The position numbers and the translations under genes were made by a program. DNA of 64,000 nt from Paenibacillus xylanexedens (GTDB lineage Bacteria; Bacillota; Bacilli; Paenibacillales; Paenibacillaceae), in contig NZ_VEBF01000001.1 in the NCBI RefSeq assembly GCF_007676705.1, forward strand, positions 1,612,001-1,676,000, given 5' to 3'. Position 1 is the first letter of the stretch. Each line of letters starts with the position of its first letter. The notes under the pieces were generated by a model that worked only from the letters and a program-made list of their open reading frames with translations, did not search any database and was not told where the DNA came from. Below are positions 1 to 8,630 of the stretch, piece after piece.

Positions 1-72
1 CCTGAAGTACAGGTAGAAGCCACATTTCCTGACGGTACGAAACTGGTCACCGTACATGAACCTATACGCTGA
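1..72 (+). CDS. ureA: Urease gamma subunit, C-terminal end (partial)
   Basis: The first 23 codons read as the tail of a urease gamma subunit, with the typical ending [19 protein letters not shown] followed by TGA. The start lies outside the window; the family is about 100 residues long, so roughly three quarters is missing. It is the structural small subunit that packs with beta and alpha in the (alpha-beta-gamma)3 urease. ureB follows 17 bp later behind its own ribosome binding site, so it is the first visible gene of the ure operon. Confidence 0.9.
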   Translation, partial: PEVQVEATFPDGTKLVTVHEPIR

Positions 73-89
73 GAAAGGCAGGAGAAGCC

Positions 90-479
90 ATGATTCCTGG
101 TGAATACCGCTTGAAGCCAGATGACGACATCATCTGTCATCCGGATCGTTCAACCCTACGCCTGATTGTCCTTAACCGCGGCGACCGCCCCGTCCAGGTC
201 GGCTCTCACGTTCACTTCTATGAAGTTAATGCAGCACTGGACTTCGATCGTACTTCAGCTTTCGGACATCGCCTGCACATTCCAGCAGGCACCGCAGTCC
301 GCTTCGAACCCGGTGAAGAGAAACCTGTCGATCTCACGACCTTTGGTGGCAAACGCCAGATTCACGGGTTTAACGGATTAACCGAAGGCCCTGCGGATCA
401 AGCTCCTGACCCACAGAAACTGGAGGCATTCCTGAAGACGTTCTCCCCTCCCATACAAGATGGAGGTGAGCCTTCATGA
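90..479 (+). CDS. ureB: Urease beta subunit
   Basis: A 129-residue protein opening with MIPGEYRL and carrying the family blocks [19 protein letters not shown] (about residues 30-48) and [10 protein letters not shown]. It is a non-catalytic structural subunit of cytoplasmic nickel urease. The usual length is 100-130 residues; the tail after [12 protein letters not shown] is slightly long. The start is supported by GGCAGGAG about 8 bp upstream. Its TGA stop overlaps the ureC ATG by 4 bp (ATGA), so alpha and beta synthesis is probably translationally coupled. Confidence 0.97.
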   Translation: MIPGEYRLKPDDDIICHPDRSTLRLIVLNRGDRPVQVGSHVHFYEVNAALDFDRTSAFGHRLHIPAGTAVRFEPGEEKPVDLTTFGGKRQIHGFNGLTEGPADQAPDPQKLEAFLKTFSPPIQDGGEPS

Positions 480-2194
480 AACGAATGAGCCGCGAACAAT
501 ACGCGTCGATGTTCGGACCCACAACCGGTGATGCCGTAAGACTTGCGGATACCGAACTATGGGCAGAGATTGAACATGATTATGCCGTATATGGAGATGA
601 GAGCAAGTTCGGGGGTGGCAAGGTTATCCGCGACGGGATGGGCCAGTCCACCTCTGCTCTGCGAAGTGACGGCACTCCTGATACTGTTATCACCAACGCC
701 ATCATTATCGATCATTGGGGTATTGTAAAAGCGGATATCGGCATTCGGGATGGTCACATCTGCGCCATCGGCAAATCCGGCAACCCGGATACAATGGATG
801 GTGTGCATCCCGCACTGGTTATCGGTGCTTCCACCGAGATCATTGCTGGGGAAGGCATGATTGTTACTGCCGGCGGCATTGATACCCATATTCATTTCAT
901 CTGCCCACAGCAGATTCAGACCGCGTTATCCTCTGGGGTAACGACCATGATCGGCGGCGGAACAGGACCGGCAACAGGTACCAAAGCCACCACCTGCACC
1001 CCGGGAGCCTGGCACATCCACCGGATGCTGGAGTCCGCAGAGGCTTTTCCCATGAACATCGGTTACCTCGGTAAAGGCAACAGTTCCAGTACTCCACCTT
1101 TAATCGAACAGATTGAAGCTGGTGTAATCGGCCTGAAGCTGCATGAGGATTGGGGTACTACCCCGAGCGCTATCGATGCCTGCCTGACTGCCGCCGGAGA
1201 ACATGATGTTCAAGTCGCTATCCATACCGATACACTGAACGAAACCGGATTTCTCGAAAATACACTGGCAGCAATCAACGGCCGGACGATCCACACGTAC
1301 CACACGGAAGGCGCTGGTGGCGGACACGCACCGGATATTATCCGGGCCGCTGGGGAGTCCTACGTCATCCCCTCGTCAACCAACCCAACACGACCGTACA
1401 CACGCAACACTGTAGAAGAACATCTCGATATGTTGATGGTGTGTCACCATCTGGACCCATCCATCCCGGAAGATGTGGCTTTTGCCGATTCGCGGATTCG
1501 TCCCGAAACAATCGCAGCCGAAGATATTTTGCATGATCTTGGCGTGTTCAGCATTATCAGTTCCGATTCACAGGCCATGGGCCGAGTGGGCGAAGTCATT
1601 ATCCGCACTTGGCAGACAGCCGACAAGATGAAAAAACAGCGCGGCAAACTCGATCTCAACCCGGATTCTCCGTCCGATAACGATCGGATCAAGAGATATA
1701 TCGCCAAATACACGATTAATCCAGCTATCGCACACGGAATCGGCCATCTCGTCGGTTCGGTGGAAGTCGGTAAGCTGGCCGATCTAGTGGTATGGAAACC
1801 AGCCTACTTCGGAGTTAAACCCGAGATCGTCATCAAAGGTGGCATGATCACGTTCGCCCAGATGGGCGATCCCAATGCTTCCATCCCGACACCTCAGCCC
1901 GTATTTGGCAGACCGATGTTCGGAGCCTATGGCAGCGCCATTGCCAGCGGATCGATCACCTTTGTCTCCCAAGCCGCAGCAGATGCAGGAATCAAAGAGA
2001 CATTGGGCCTGAAAAAACGGGTTGAACCCGTCAAAGGCTGCCGCTCGGTCAGCAAAAAAGACATGATTCATAACGACGTAACCCCTGTCATTGAAGTCGA
2101 TCCCGAAACCTATGAGGTGCGTGCCGACGGCGAGCTTCTCACCTGTGAACCCGCAGACGAGTTGCCTATGGCACAGCGGTACTTTATGTTTTGA
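476..2194 (+). CDS. ureC: Urease alpha (catalytic) subunit
   Basis: A full-length 572-residue urease alpha subunit that hydrolyses urea to ammonia and carbamate at a dinuclear nickel centre. All metal and catalytic blocks are visible: the HIH pair near residues 138-140, the carbamylated lysine in GLKLHEDWG (near 221), histidines in AIHTDTLNE and [15 protein letters not shown], the flap histidine in [12 protein letters not shown], and the metal aspartate in SDSQAMGR (near 364). The C-terminus ends with the family-typical RYFMF. It should be active once nickel is inserted by UreD/F/G. An alternative start three codons later (MSREQY) is nearly as likely. Confidence 0.98.
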   Translation: MKRMSREQYASMFGPTTGDAVRLADTELWAEIEHDYAVYGDESKFGGGKVIRDGMGQSTSALRSDGTPDTVITNAIIIDHWGIVKADIGIRDGHICAIGKSGNPDTMDGVHPALVIGASTEIIAGEGMIVTAGGIDTHIHFICPQQIQTALSSGVTTMIGGGTGPATGTKATTCTPGAWHIHRMLESAEAFPMNIGYLGKGNSSSTPPLIEQIEAGVIGLKLHEDWGTTPSAIDACLTAAGEHDVQVAIHTDTLNETGFLENTLAAINGRTIHTYHTEGAGGGHAPDIIRAAGESYVIPSSTNPTRPYTRNTVEEHLDMLMVCHHLDPSIPEDVAFADSRIRPETIAAEDILHDLGVFSIISSDSQAMGRVGEVIIRTWQTADKMKKQRGKLDLNPDSPSDNDRIKRYIAKYTINPAIAHGIGHLVGSVEVGKLADLVVWKPAYFGVKPEIVIKGGMITFAQMGDPNASIPTPQPVFGRPMFGAYGSAIASGSITFVSQAAADAGIKETLGLKKRVEPVKGCRSVSKKDMIHNDVTPVIEVDPETYEVRADGELLTCEPADELPMAQRYFMF

Positions 2195-2228
2195 TATGAA
2201 TATGGATTAGCTGATAAGGGGGCAACGC

Positions 2229-2924
2229 ATGATGAATAGTGGCACGAAGCTACTTCGTTACGTTCAACTGCTGGATTCAGCGCTGCCCATCGGCGGGTTC
2301 TCCCATTCCTTCGGTCTGGAGGCTTATACGCATGATGGCACCGTGCGAAATACCGCGCAGCTTGAACAGTTTATTCGCAGCCAGCTTCATTCCAGTCTTG
2401 TTCGACTAGATGGCCTTGCCATCAAAGGAGTCTATCAGGCGATAAAACAGCAAGATGCCGCTCTACTTGCTCTATATGACAAGCGCGTCCACGCCCAGCG
2501 TTCCCCTCGGGAACTCAGGGAAAGCGGCCACAAAATGGGAAAGCGACTGCTTAAGCTCGCCCGCTCACTTTATCCATGGATGGACTTTTCCCTGATTGAT
2601 GAGGCCATCCGGGAATACGGCGCGTATTGTGGTATTACTACCATTCACGGTTATATCAACTATCAATTGGAGATTGGATTGGATGAAGCCGTCACCGGGC
2701 ATCTGTATACTTCAGTTAACGCTTATGTAAACAGTGCACTTCGCCTGCTGCCCATCGGACAAACCGAAGCGCAGATGTTGGTTCAGAAACTGCTTGATGA
2801 TATTGAAGCGGAATGGGCTCTCATTCGGGAAAATGACCCGGAAGATATGCACAGCTTCGGAATTGCCCAGGAAATCTACGCCATGCGGCACGAGAGCTTA
2901 CCCGCGCGGCTGTTTATGTCTTAA
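2229..2924 (+). CDS. ureF: Urease accessory protein UreF
   Basis: A 231-residue all-helical accessory protein. The N-terminal LLDSALPIGGFSHSFGLE is the UreF signature, followed by the conserved VTGHLYTSVNAYVNSALRLLPIGQ block in the second half. UreF bridges UreD and UreG and gates GTP-dependent nickel delivery to apo-urease. It lies 34 bp after ureC with an AAGGGGG ribosome binding site. No ureE nickel metallochaperone sits between ureC and ureF, where it is found in many other operons. Confidence 0.95.
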   Translation: MMNSGTKLLRYVQLLDSALPIGGFSHSFGLEAYTHDGTVRNTAQLEQFIRSQLHSSLVRLDGLAIKGVYQAIKQQDAALLALYDKRVHAQRSPRELRESGHKMGKRLLKLARSLYPWMDFSLIDEAIREYGAYCGITTIHGYINYQLEIGLDEAVTGHLYTSVNAYVNSALRLLPIGQTEAQMLVQKLLDDIEAEWALIRENDPEDMHSFGIAQEIYAMRHESLPARLFMS

Positions 2925-2938
2925 CTACAACTTTTATA

Positions 2939-3102
2939 TAGGGCGTGTCTGAAAACTCCGAAGGAAGCAGATTTTGCCGAATTTTCGTTCCAAGCAAGGA
3001 AGTTTTCCGCAGGCGTGCCGGGGCACGTCAAGGGAAAGTGACGCAGCAGGGGGCGAAAAGGCGGTAAAAGGTGCACTTCAGCGAGTTTTGAGACACGTCC
3101 TA
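2939..3102 (+). mobile_element. MITE-like element inserted between ureF and ureG
   Basis: A 160-bp segment (2941-3100) is bounded by imperfect 17-bp inverted repeats: GGGCGTGTCTGAAAACT on the left and AGTTTTGAGACACGTCC on the right (15 of 17 positions complementary). It is flanked by TA on both sides, as expected for a TA target duplication. It encodes no plausible protein. The first 64 bp (2939-3002) recur exactly, in inverse orientation, at 48388-48451. It occupies almost the whole ureF-ureG gap and ends 17 bp before the ureG start, leaving the ureG ribosome binding site intact. The transposase family is not identifiable from the sequence alone. Confidence 0.8.
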
Positions 3103-3119
3103 ACCAAGGAGGAATTGTT

Positions 3120-3839
3120 ATGTGTGGAGGAGCTAATCATACGCATCATCCGGAGTGGGAACGCAAGGCATTTGATCGGAGTCGTCCGATGCGAATTGGA
3201 ATTGGCGGACCGGTAGGTTCAGGTAAAACAGCCCTTGTGGAGAAGCTATCCAAGGCACTGCGTACACGTTATAGTCTTGCTGTCATCACCAATGACATAT
3301 ACACCAAGGAAGATGCCGAAATCTTGCTGCGTCAGAATGCATTGGCACCAGAGCGTATTATCGGCGTAGAGACAGGCGGATGCCCGCACACCGCTATTCG
3401 CGAGGATGCCTCCATGAATTTCGAAGCAGTTGACGAGTTAATTGAACGTTTCCCGGATCTGCAACTGATCTTTATCGAGAGCGGCGGCGACAATCTCTCT
3501 GCCGCATTCAGTCCGGAACTCGCTGATGTGTTCATCTACATTATCGACGTTGCTCAAGGAGAGAAACTCCCCCGCAAAGGCGGTCCCGGCATCACACGCT
3601 CAGATCTGTTGCTAATCAACAAAACTGACCTTGCCCCGTATGTCGGAGCAAGCCTGGAAGTCATGAAAAATGATACAGAGCGGGTACGCGAAGGCCGTCC
3701 TTATGTCATGTCTAACCTAATGAGCGGTGAAGGTGTGTCAGAGATTATCCACTGGCTTGAACATCAATATATGGATGACGATGCTTCCGCTGCACATCTG
3801 CATTCACACAGCCATGAGCATGGCACTCACTCGCATTAA
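3120..3839 (+). CDS. ureG: Urease accessory GTPase UreG
   Basis: A 239-residue SIMIBI-class GTPase that carries nickel to the urease activation complex. The P-loop GGPVGSGKT is at residues 29-37, the nickel-binding Cys-Pro-His motif is at 88-90, and FIESGGDNL and NKTDLAP complete the G motifs. Both ends are unusually metal-ligand rich: [11 protein letters not shown] at the N-terminus and a C-terminal tail with eight histidines (residues about 225-239). With no UreE in view, these tails could store nickel (inference). The start is set by AAGGAGG 7 bp upstream. Confidence 0.97.
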   Translation: MCGGANHTHHPEWERKAFDRSRPMRIGIGGPVGSGKTALVEKLSKALRTRYSLAVITNDIYTKEDAEILLRQNALAPERIIGVETGGCPHTAIREDASMNFEAVDELIERFPDLQLIFIESGGDNLSAAFSPELADVFIYIIDVAQGEKLPRKGGPGITRSDLLLINKTDLAPYVGASLEVMKNDTERVREGRPYVMSNLMSGEGVSEIIHWLEHQYMDDDASAAHLHSHSHEHGTHSH

Positions 3840-3867
3840 TTCATCTTCCGTACCCAAGGGAACAGAG

Positions 3868-4716
3868 ATGAATCGGAACGAAAGTGCAGGTGAGCCCGTC
3901 ACACGCCGCAGCGAGCTTCGGGCCACCTTTGCCTTTCAAGGTGAGCGGACTGTCATGACCGATCGTTATTACAGTGCGCCTCTCCGGTTTAGCCGATCCT
4001 TTCGACCTCCCGGAGGCGGAACTGAATTATGTGTGTACACGTCAGACGTCTCTCCTGGCGTTCTTAACGGGGATCATTATCATTCCGAGTGGGAATTAGG
4101 CGAAGGAACCCATGTGATGCTGAGCAGTACGTCAGCTACCAGGCTTCATCCCACACCATCGCTCCCTTCTTCCGTCAATCATCATTTTCGGTTGGGCAAA
4201 GGAGCCACACTGGAATATTTCCCTGAATGCGTTATTCCCTTCAAGGGAAGTTCTTCTTCACTCGCTGTAACCTTTGAGCTGGAAGAGCAGGCTATTCTGG
4301 CTTATGCAGATATCTGGTCTGCCGGACGGATTCATCGGGGAGAAGCTTTCCAATTCGAGCGTTACCGTAGCTTGACGGAGATATGGCAAGGAGAGCAACT
4401 GGCTGTCTGGGATCGATTCGGACTCGAACCGGATACCGATGATCCCAAACACTCGGCGTCTCTCCTTCACTATACCCATACCGCTGCGTTATGGATGATC
4501 GCGCCAAGACTGGGCACTACGGAGTTGGAACAGGTCAGATCCGCTCTGCCACCAGATGGACGAATGCTCGCAGGTGCGAGTTTGCTGGCAACCGGAGGCA
4601 TCGGCGTTCGACTCCTTGGCATGGCAGCTTGGGAGCTTCAGGAGCAATGTCTTCAGATCTGGAACACACTCCGCCCACATCTGCTGGGCAAAGAAACTCT
4701 TGTCTTTCGTAAATAA
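3868..4716 (+). CDS. ureD: Urease accessory protein UreD
   Basis: A 282-residue UreD/UreH-type protein, the scaffold that binds apo-urease first and recruits UreF and UreG. Family blocks include YYSAPLRFSRSF, PGVLNGDHYHSEWELGEG, MLSSTSATRLHP and EYFPECVIPFKGS. The reading frame is open upstream into ureG, but the ATG at 3868 has an AAGGGA ribosome binding site at 3855-3860 and gives the normal family length. It is the last gene of the operon; a terminator follows within 30 bp. Confidence 0.93.
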   Translation: MNRNESAGEPVTRRSELRATFAFQGERTVMTDRYYSAPLRFSRSFRPPGGGTELCVYTSDVSPGVLNGDHYHSEWELGEGTHVMLSSTSATRLHPTPSLPSSVNHHFRLGKGATLEYFPECVIPFKGSSSSLAVTFELEEQAILAYADIWSAGRIHRGEAFQFERYRSLTEIWQGEQLAVWDRFGLEPDTDDPKHSASLLHYTHTAALWMIAPRLGTTELEQVRSALPPDGRMLAGASLLATGGIGVRLLGMAAWELQEQCLQIWNTLRPHLLGKETLVFRK

Positions 4717-4742
4717 GGGCATGAAGCATGCATGGTTAATAC

Positions 4743-4795
4743 AAAAAACCTCTGAACTGTCTCCGAGTGTGTTCGGATTAGTCCAGAGGTTTTTG
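4743..4795. terminator. Bidirectional terminator after ureD
   Basis: The arms AAAACCTCTG and CAGAGGTTTTTG enclose a partly paired loop, and T-runs occur on both strands. It can end the urease operon from the left and the XRE gene transcript from the right. Confidence 0.85.
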
Positions 4796-4827
4796 TACAT
4801 TCAGTCTATGGATGCTGCTCATATCAC

Positions 4828-5253
4828 TTACGCTTCGTTTTCCTCAGAATCGTTCTCTGATTTGTTCTCAGGTTTATAGCGATAGTCGCCTGCATCCTTA
4901 CTTTCCTTGGATTTTCGGTAACGGGTGAACTCAATATATTCGCTGATAAAAGACTGTTCCACAGTCGATAATTCACTTTCCTGGCAATTCAATTGCCGCA
5001 AAACGTCAAAAAAATAATCCTCCCGTTTTTCCCGAACCATCGCTTCCTTCGATGGACGTCCAATCATGAGCCAGTCGAGGCTCACATCAAAAAACGAAGC
5101 AATCTCAATTAATTTATTCGTACTCGGAATAGACTTGCCACGTTTCCAATCACCCAGATTGCCTGTGCTAATCTTCAGCTGTTGGCAGAAAGCCTTCTTG
5201 GTCATTCCTCGTTCGGCAATCAGGTGTTCAATTCGCTCATAGATCGACTGCAT
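4828..5253 (-). CDS. XRE-family helix-turn-helix regulator
   Basis: A 141-residue protein with a phage-repressor-like HTH over residues about 3-60 (GMTKKAFCQQLKISTGNLGD, then SIPSTNKLIEIASFFDVSLD). A helical segment and a charged Lys/Glu/Asp-rich tail follow. The ATG at 5253 is chosen because GGAAGGCGG lies just upstream; a TTG six codons earlier overlaps that site. It is probably a cytoplasmic DNA-binding regulator. Target unknown: no divergent partner gene or obvious operator is seen, only tRNA genes upstream. Confidence 0.8.
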   Translation of the reverse strand: MQSIYERIEHLIAERGMTKKAFCQQLKISTGNLGDWKRGKSIPSTNKLIEIASFFDVSLDWLMIGRPSKEAMVREKREDYFFDVLRQLNCQESELSTVEQSFISEYIEFTRYRKSKESKDAGDYRYKPENKSENDSEENEA

Positions 5254-5368
5254 ACAAGAACCGCCTTCCAACCGTAATAATCAACTCATCTGCTTGAATT
5301 ATACCACATTATTCCTGAATGCTCAGCCTTTAAATGCCTGGCATGTCACCACTATATCGCATAACACA

Positions 5369-5406
5369 AAGATAGACTCCCATGAGTAACCATGAGAGTC
5401 TATCTT
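5369..5406 (-). terminator. Terminator of the Glu-Lys-Leu tRNA transcript
   Basis: On the minus strand the sequence AAGATAGACTCTCATGG, a 4-5 nt loop, then its complement followed by TTTG forms a near-perfect hairpin 19 bp downstream of tRNA-Leu. Confidence 0.8.
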
Positions 5407-5424
5407 ATAACGTTGTTACTGTGA

Positions 5425-5507
5425 TGCGGTCGAGAGGACTCGAACCTCCACGGGTATACACCCACTACCCCCTCAAGATAGCGTGTCTGCCATTCCACCA
5501 CGACCGC
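5425..5507 (-). tRNA. tRNA-Leu (anticodon GAG)
   Basis: The acceptor stem GCGGTCG pairs with CGACCGC. The anticodon stem CTATC/GGTAG holds the loop TTGAGGG (anticodon GAG), and the long variable arm expected of a class II tRNA is present. At 83 nt the size fits Leu. CCA is not encoded. Confidence 0.93.
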
Positions 5508-5524
5508 ATATTCAATTGTAAAAA

Positions 5525-5600
5525 TGGTGAGCCATGAAGGGCTCGAACCTTCGACACCCTGATTAAAAGTCAGGTGCTCTACCAACTGAGCTAATGGCTC
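5525..5600 (-). tRNA. tRNA-Lys (anticodon TTT)
   Basis: The acceptor stem GAGCCAT pairs with ATGGCTC. The anticodon stem CCTGA/TCAGG holds the loop CTTTTAA (anticodon TTT), and the T-arm GGTTCGAGCCC is intact. The 3' CCA is encoded (plus-strand TGG at 5525-5527). Confidence 0.96.
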
Positions 5601-5706
5601 TTGCTGTAAACTTCACCGGATGTGCCATGCTTCATTCTAGTCTCTAAGAGCAATGACTTTGAGGATTTCTCATCAGGAATATAGACCTCATGAGGTGGTG
5701 AAGATA

Positions 5707-5778
5707 TGACCCGTAGGGGATTCGAACCCCTGTTACCTCCGTGAAAGGGAGGTGTCTTAACCCCTTGACCAACGGGCC
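5707..5778 (-). tRNA. tRNA-Glu (anticodon TTC)
   Basis: The acceptor stem GGCCCGT pairs with ACGGGTC. The anticodon stem CCTCC/GGAGG holds the loop CTTTCAC (anticodon TTC). The gene is 72 nt long without an encoded CCA and is the promoter-proximal gene of this tRNA cluster. Confidence 0.96.
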
Positions 5779-5813
5779 TTAATAACAAGTTGTCTTTCTT
5801 GGCGACAAGAATG

Positions 5814-5843
5814 AGTATACCACAGGAGAATTTGAACTTGCAA
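5814..5843 (-). promoter_or_regulatory. Promoter of the Glu-Lys-Leu tRNA genes
   Basis: On the minus strand TTGCAA (5838-5843) and TATACT (5814-5819) are separated by 18 bp, about 35 bp upstream of tRNA-Glu. This fits a housekeeping sigma-A promoter. Confidence 0.65.
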
Positions 5844-5978
5844 CACTTTTTTTAAAATCTAATTTTCAAGTCTTTTTTGTCCATTGTATATCACTCTTCA
5901 GAGACACGTTATTTGCCCTCTCCCCATTCATGCTAATGTCATTCCCGTACAGGAAAAATGTAAACCATTCATCAAAAC

Positions 5979-6055
5979 ACTTATAAAAACTTACATTCAC
6001 TTATAATATTGCAAAGTACATTAAGAATACTTATAATTAAAGTATCAGTATAAGT
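5979..6055 (+). promoter_or_regulatory. Promoter and repeated operator of the deoR-HAD operon
   Basis: A sigma-A-like promoter TTGCAA (6009-6014), 17-bp spacer, TATAAT (6032-6037) lies about 50 bp before the DeoR-family gene. The octamer ACTTATAA occurs at 5979, 5999 and 6029, that is at 20- and 30-bp steps (two and three helical turns), and inverted as TATAAGT at 6049-6055. One copy overlaps the -10 box. This is the layout expected for autorepression by the DeoR-family protein (inference). Confidence 0.65.
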
Positions 6056-6086
6056 ACGGTCATCCATACACCCGGAGGTGACATAT

Positions 6087-6863
6087 TTGTTTCAAGAAGA
6101 ACGAATGCAGCTCATTGTTGAACATCTACGCAAACACAATCGCATCTCAGCTGATGATATTGTCACCTTGTTTGATGTATCACGGGATACTGCTCGCAGG
6201 GATCTGATCAAGCTTGAGGAACAGGATGCCATCATTCGAACACGTGGCGGTGCCATTCTCCCCCCTCCTCCGCAAGAATTCAGATCCTACAAAGACCGTC
6301 TACTCGATGTTTCTGAGGAAAAGAGGGCTATCGGCAAGCTCGCTGCGGCCATTGTAAGACAAGGCGAGATCATTATTCTGGATTCTTCCACGACCGTGCA
6401 GGCGTGTGCCGAGAACTTGAACGGCAAATCCTGTACTGTCATTACCAATTCAATTCATTCCGCTGATCTTCTCTCCAATCACACGGCTGTCCAGATTCGT
6501 TTACTCGGCGGCAAAGTCGATAAGGAACAACGTTATGTCTACGGTACTTCTGTTATCGAGACCCTCTCCCACTATTATGTAGATAAAGCCTTTATCGGAA
6601 TTGGCGGTATCACCATGGATGGCTTCAGTGCTTCCGAAGAGGAAGGGAAAATTAAACACCAAATGATGAAGGCTGCCAAGAAAGTTGTTGTTCTTGCAGA
6701 TCAATCCAAGTTTGATAGACGTTATGGTTATCGTTTTGCCGACTGGTCATTGGTGGATGTATTGATTACGGATCAATGGCCAACTAAAGAATGGCTTGTT
6801 TTTCTAGCCGAACAGCAAGTTGAGATTCTCATTCCCGAACCTACAGATGATAAGGAGTTGTAA
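6087..6863 (+). CDS. DeoR-family transcriptional repressor
   Basis: A 258-residue DeoR/GlpR-type regulator. An N-terminal winged HTH is followed by the effector domain, with GGAILPPPPQ at the hinge, DSSTTVQACAENL as the sugar-phosphate pocket and a typical KVVVLADQSKFDRR near the end. A TTG start at 6087 is preferred because GGAGG (6074-6078) sits 8 bp upstream; the GTG at 6078 overlaps that site. It forms an operon with a HAD phosphatase 4 bp downstream, so it likely senses a phosphorylated sugar. Operator candidates lie in its own promoter. Confidence 0.88.
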   Translation: MFQEERMQLIVEHLRKHNRISADDIVTLFDVSRDTARRDLIKLEEQDAIIRTRGGAILPPPPQEFRSYKDRLLDVSEEKRAIGKLAAAIVRQGEIIILDSSTTVQACAENLNGKSCTVITNSIHSADLLSNHTAVQIRLLGGKVDKEQRYVYGTSVIETLSHYYVDKAFIGIGGITMDGFSASEEEGKIKHQMMKAAKKVVVLADQSKFDRRYGYRFADWSLVDVLITDQWPTKEWLVFLAEQQVEILIPEPTDDKEL

Positions 6864-6867
6864 GTAT

Positions 6868-7764
6868 ATGAAATTATTTGCCACAGATTTAGATGGAACA
6901 TTATTGAACAGAGACAGCCAGATTAGCCCGGAGAACGCAGCAGCCATTCAAAAAGCACAGCAATCAGGTATGAAGGTTACAATCGCTACAGGCCGCGTCT
7001 ATTCCGATGTTGTGACCATCAGCCGCGAAGGCGGAATCAAAACCCCAATTATCGGCTCCAATGGAGCGACAATTCATGACGCAGACGGTGAACGTTTATT
7101 CCATCTTCCGCTCGAGCGTGACACAGCAGCTTCCGTCATGCAGTGGCTGGAAGATCATGATGTCTATTATGAGGCTTCAACGCAACAAGGCATTTATGCC
7201 CCGCGTAGCAGTCATGAGACCTTGCTCGCCGAGATGGAACGTGTTCTTGGTTCGAACCCTGGTGAGGACATTGCACGCATGATTCGCTCCATCAAGAAAC
7301 ACTATGACAAAAAAGACTACCACCGCGTTAACAGCCACCTCGAGATTCCGGCAGAAGCCTACATCTATAATATTATGGCCTTCTCCATGAATCCGGACAA
7401 AGTAAAGACAGGACGAGAATACTTCGCTTCCCGATCCGATGTCGCAATGGTTGTATCCTTTGAGCATAACTTCGAAATGCAGCACCCGGACGTATCCAAA
7501 GGTAATGCCCTCACCAAACTGGCGGCTCACCTGAACATCTCCATGGAAGATACAGTAGCGATCGGCGATAACTTCAACGATGTCTCCATGTTAAAAATGG
7601 CTGGACTCGGCATCGCCATGGGGAATGGCGAACCCGAAATTCAAGCATTAGCCAAAGCCATAACGCTGACGAATGTCGAGCACGGTGTCGCACATGCCAT
7701 TGAGTGCCTGCTTGAAGGCAAACCAGTCTCTCGTCCGGAAACGATTGTCGGAGAAGGTCAATAA
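6868..7764 (+). CDS. Cof-type HAD-superfamily phosphatase
   Basis: A 298-residue HAD hydrolase of the Cof/YidA type, probably dephosphorylating a sugar phosphate or similar small metabolite. Motif I is DLDGTLL at the N-terminus, motif II is in IATGR, and motif IV is GDNFNDVSML near residue 232, with a type IIB cap between. The start is ATG at 6868 with AAGGAG upstream, 4 bp after the DeoR stop. An HAD phosphatase under a DeoR regulator suggests relief of sugar-phosphate accumulation, but the substrate cannot be read from the sequence. Confidence 0.9.
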   Translation: MKLFATDLDGTLLNRDSQISPENAAAIQKAQQSGMKVTIATGRVYSDVVTISREGGIKTPIIGSNGATIHDADGERLFHLPLERDTAASVMQWLEDHDVYYEASTQQGIYAPRSSHETLLAEMERVLGSNPGEDIARMIRSIKKHYDKKDYHRVNSHLEIPAEAYIYNIMAFSMNPDKVKTGREYFASRSDVAMVVSFEHNFEMQHPDVSKGNALTKLAAHLNISMEDTVAIGDNFNDVSMLKMAGLGIAMGNGEPEIQALAKAITLTNVEHGVAHAIECLLEGKPVSRPETIVGEGQ

Positions 7765-7829
7765 CTGACTCTGTACCACAATCAACCGCTGTACCCGCAT
7801 GGCTCTCTATCAATCCATGCAGCTTCGCT

Positions 7830-8501
7830 TCATTTTAACTCAGCAGATCGAACGTGAGGCACGTCCTGTAACAAAATAATCAGTTGCTCGCCCCGGTATG
7901 AACCCGGCAGCTGCAACGTGAACTCAAGCACAGTCTCTTCCACGGAGTCTGTGCTTGTTTGCTGTTCTGTTTTAAACCCGATGACCGAGATCTTCTCCTG
8001 TCCCAGAAGTGCCAAAACAGTCTGCAGGGCTTCCCCTTCCTTTTGCAGGTGAATGGTTAACGTCTCTGTTCGTGCCGATACCAGCCAGCGTGTGGGTCTA
8101 TGCAGTAGCATCTGTGCCACTACAATAAGCAGTGTCACGCCTGCACCTGTCCAATACAGACCTGAACCCACCGCAAGTCCCATGCCTGCGGTAGCCCATA
8201 TACCAGCCGCTGTGGTCAATCCTCTGACCGTGTGACGCTGCGTGAAGATCATGCCTGCTCCAATGAAACCTACACCGCTTACCACCTGTGCTGCGATCCT
8301 CGATGGATCAAGAGACAGATTGTCCCAGCCAGCTTGGTCCTGGAATCCGTACTTGGACACAATCATCATCAGGGCAGCACCGACAGCGACCACAAAATGA
8401 GTACGAATTCCCGCCTCTTTCATTCGGTTTTTGCGCTCATATCCAATCAGCACACCACATATTCCAGCTATGAGTACACGCATCAAGTATTCCACTTCCA
8501 T
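7830..8501 (-). CDS. MgtC/SapB-family membrane protein
   Basis: A 223-residue protein with about four or five membrane segments in the first 135 residues. The MgtC signature runs from GVLIGYERKNRMKEAGIRTH through QVVSGVGFIGAGMIF and VRGLTTAAGIWATAGMGLA. A soluble C-terminal domain of about 80 residues follows. MgtC proteins are linked to magnesium limitation and to restraint of the F-type ATPase; the role here is not known. The start ATG at 8501 has AAAGAGGTG upstream; GTG and ATG codons just before it overlap that site. Convergent with the HAD gene. Confidence 0.88.
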   Translation of the reverse strand: MEVEYLMRVLIAGICGVLIGYERKNRMKEAGIRTHFVVAVGAALMMIVSKYGFQDQAGWDNLSLDPSRIAAQVVSGVGFIGAGMIFTQRHTVRGLTTAAGIWATAGMGLAVGSGLYWTGAGVTLLIVVAQMLLHRPTRWLVSARTETLTIHLQKEGEALQTVLALLGQEKISVIGFKTEQQTSTDSVEETVLEFTLQLPGSYRGEQLIILLQDVPHVRSAELK

Positions 8502-8630
8502 GCACATCACCTCTTTCGTTATGTATATGCTTACATGTGTCTTTCTTTACTATTACCCAATCTTTCTCTCACTAATAAGTTGAACTAAAGATTATTTACA
8601 CTGGCACTACGATGACAGAACAACCTTCCA

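Noticed and set aside
2974..3216. 80-codon open frame across the MITE into ureG
   Set aside because: It lies mostly inside the MITE, has no ribosome binding site and overlaps ureG in another frame.
7797..7820. GCATGG/CCATGC hairpin between the HAD and mgtC-like genes as a terminator
   Set aside because: The stem is only 6 bp with a 12-nt loop and there is no proper T-run, so it is too weak to list.
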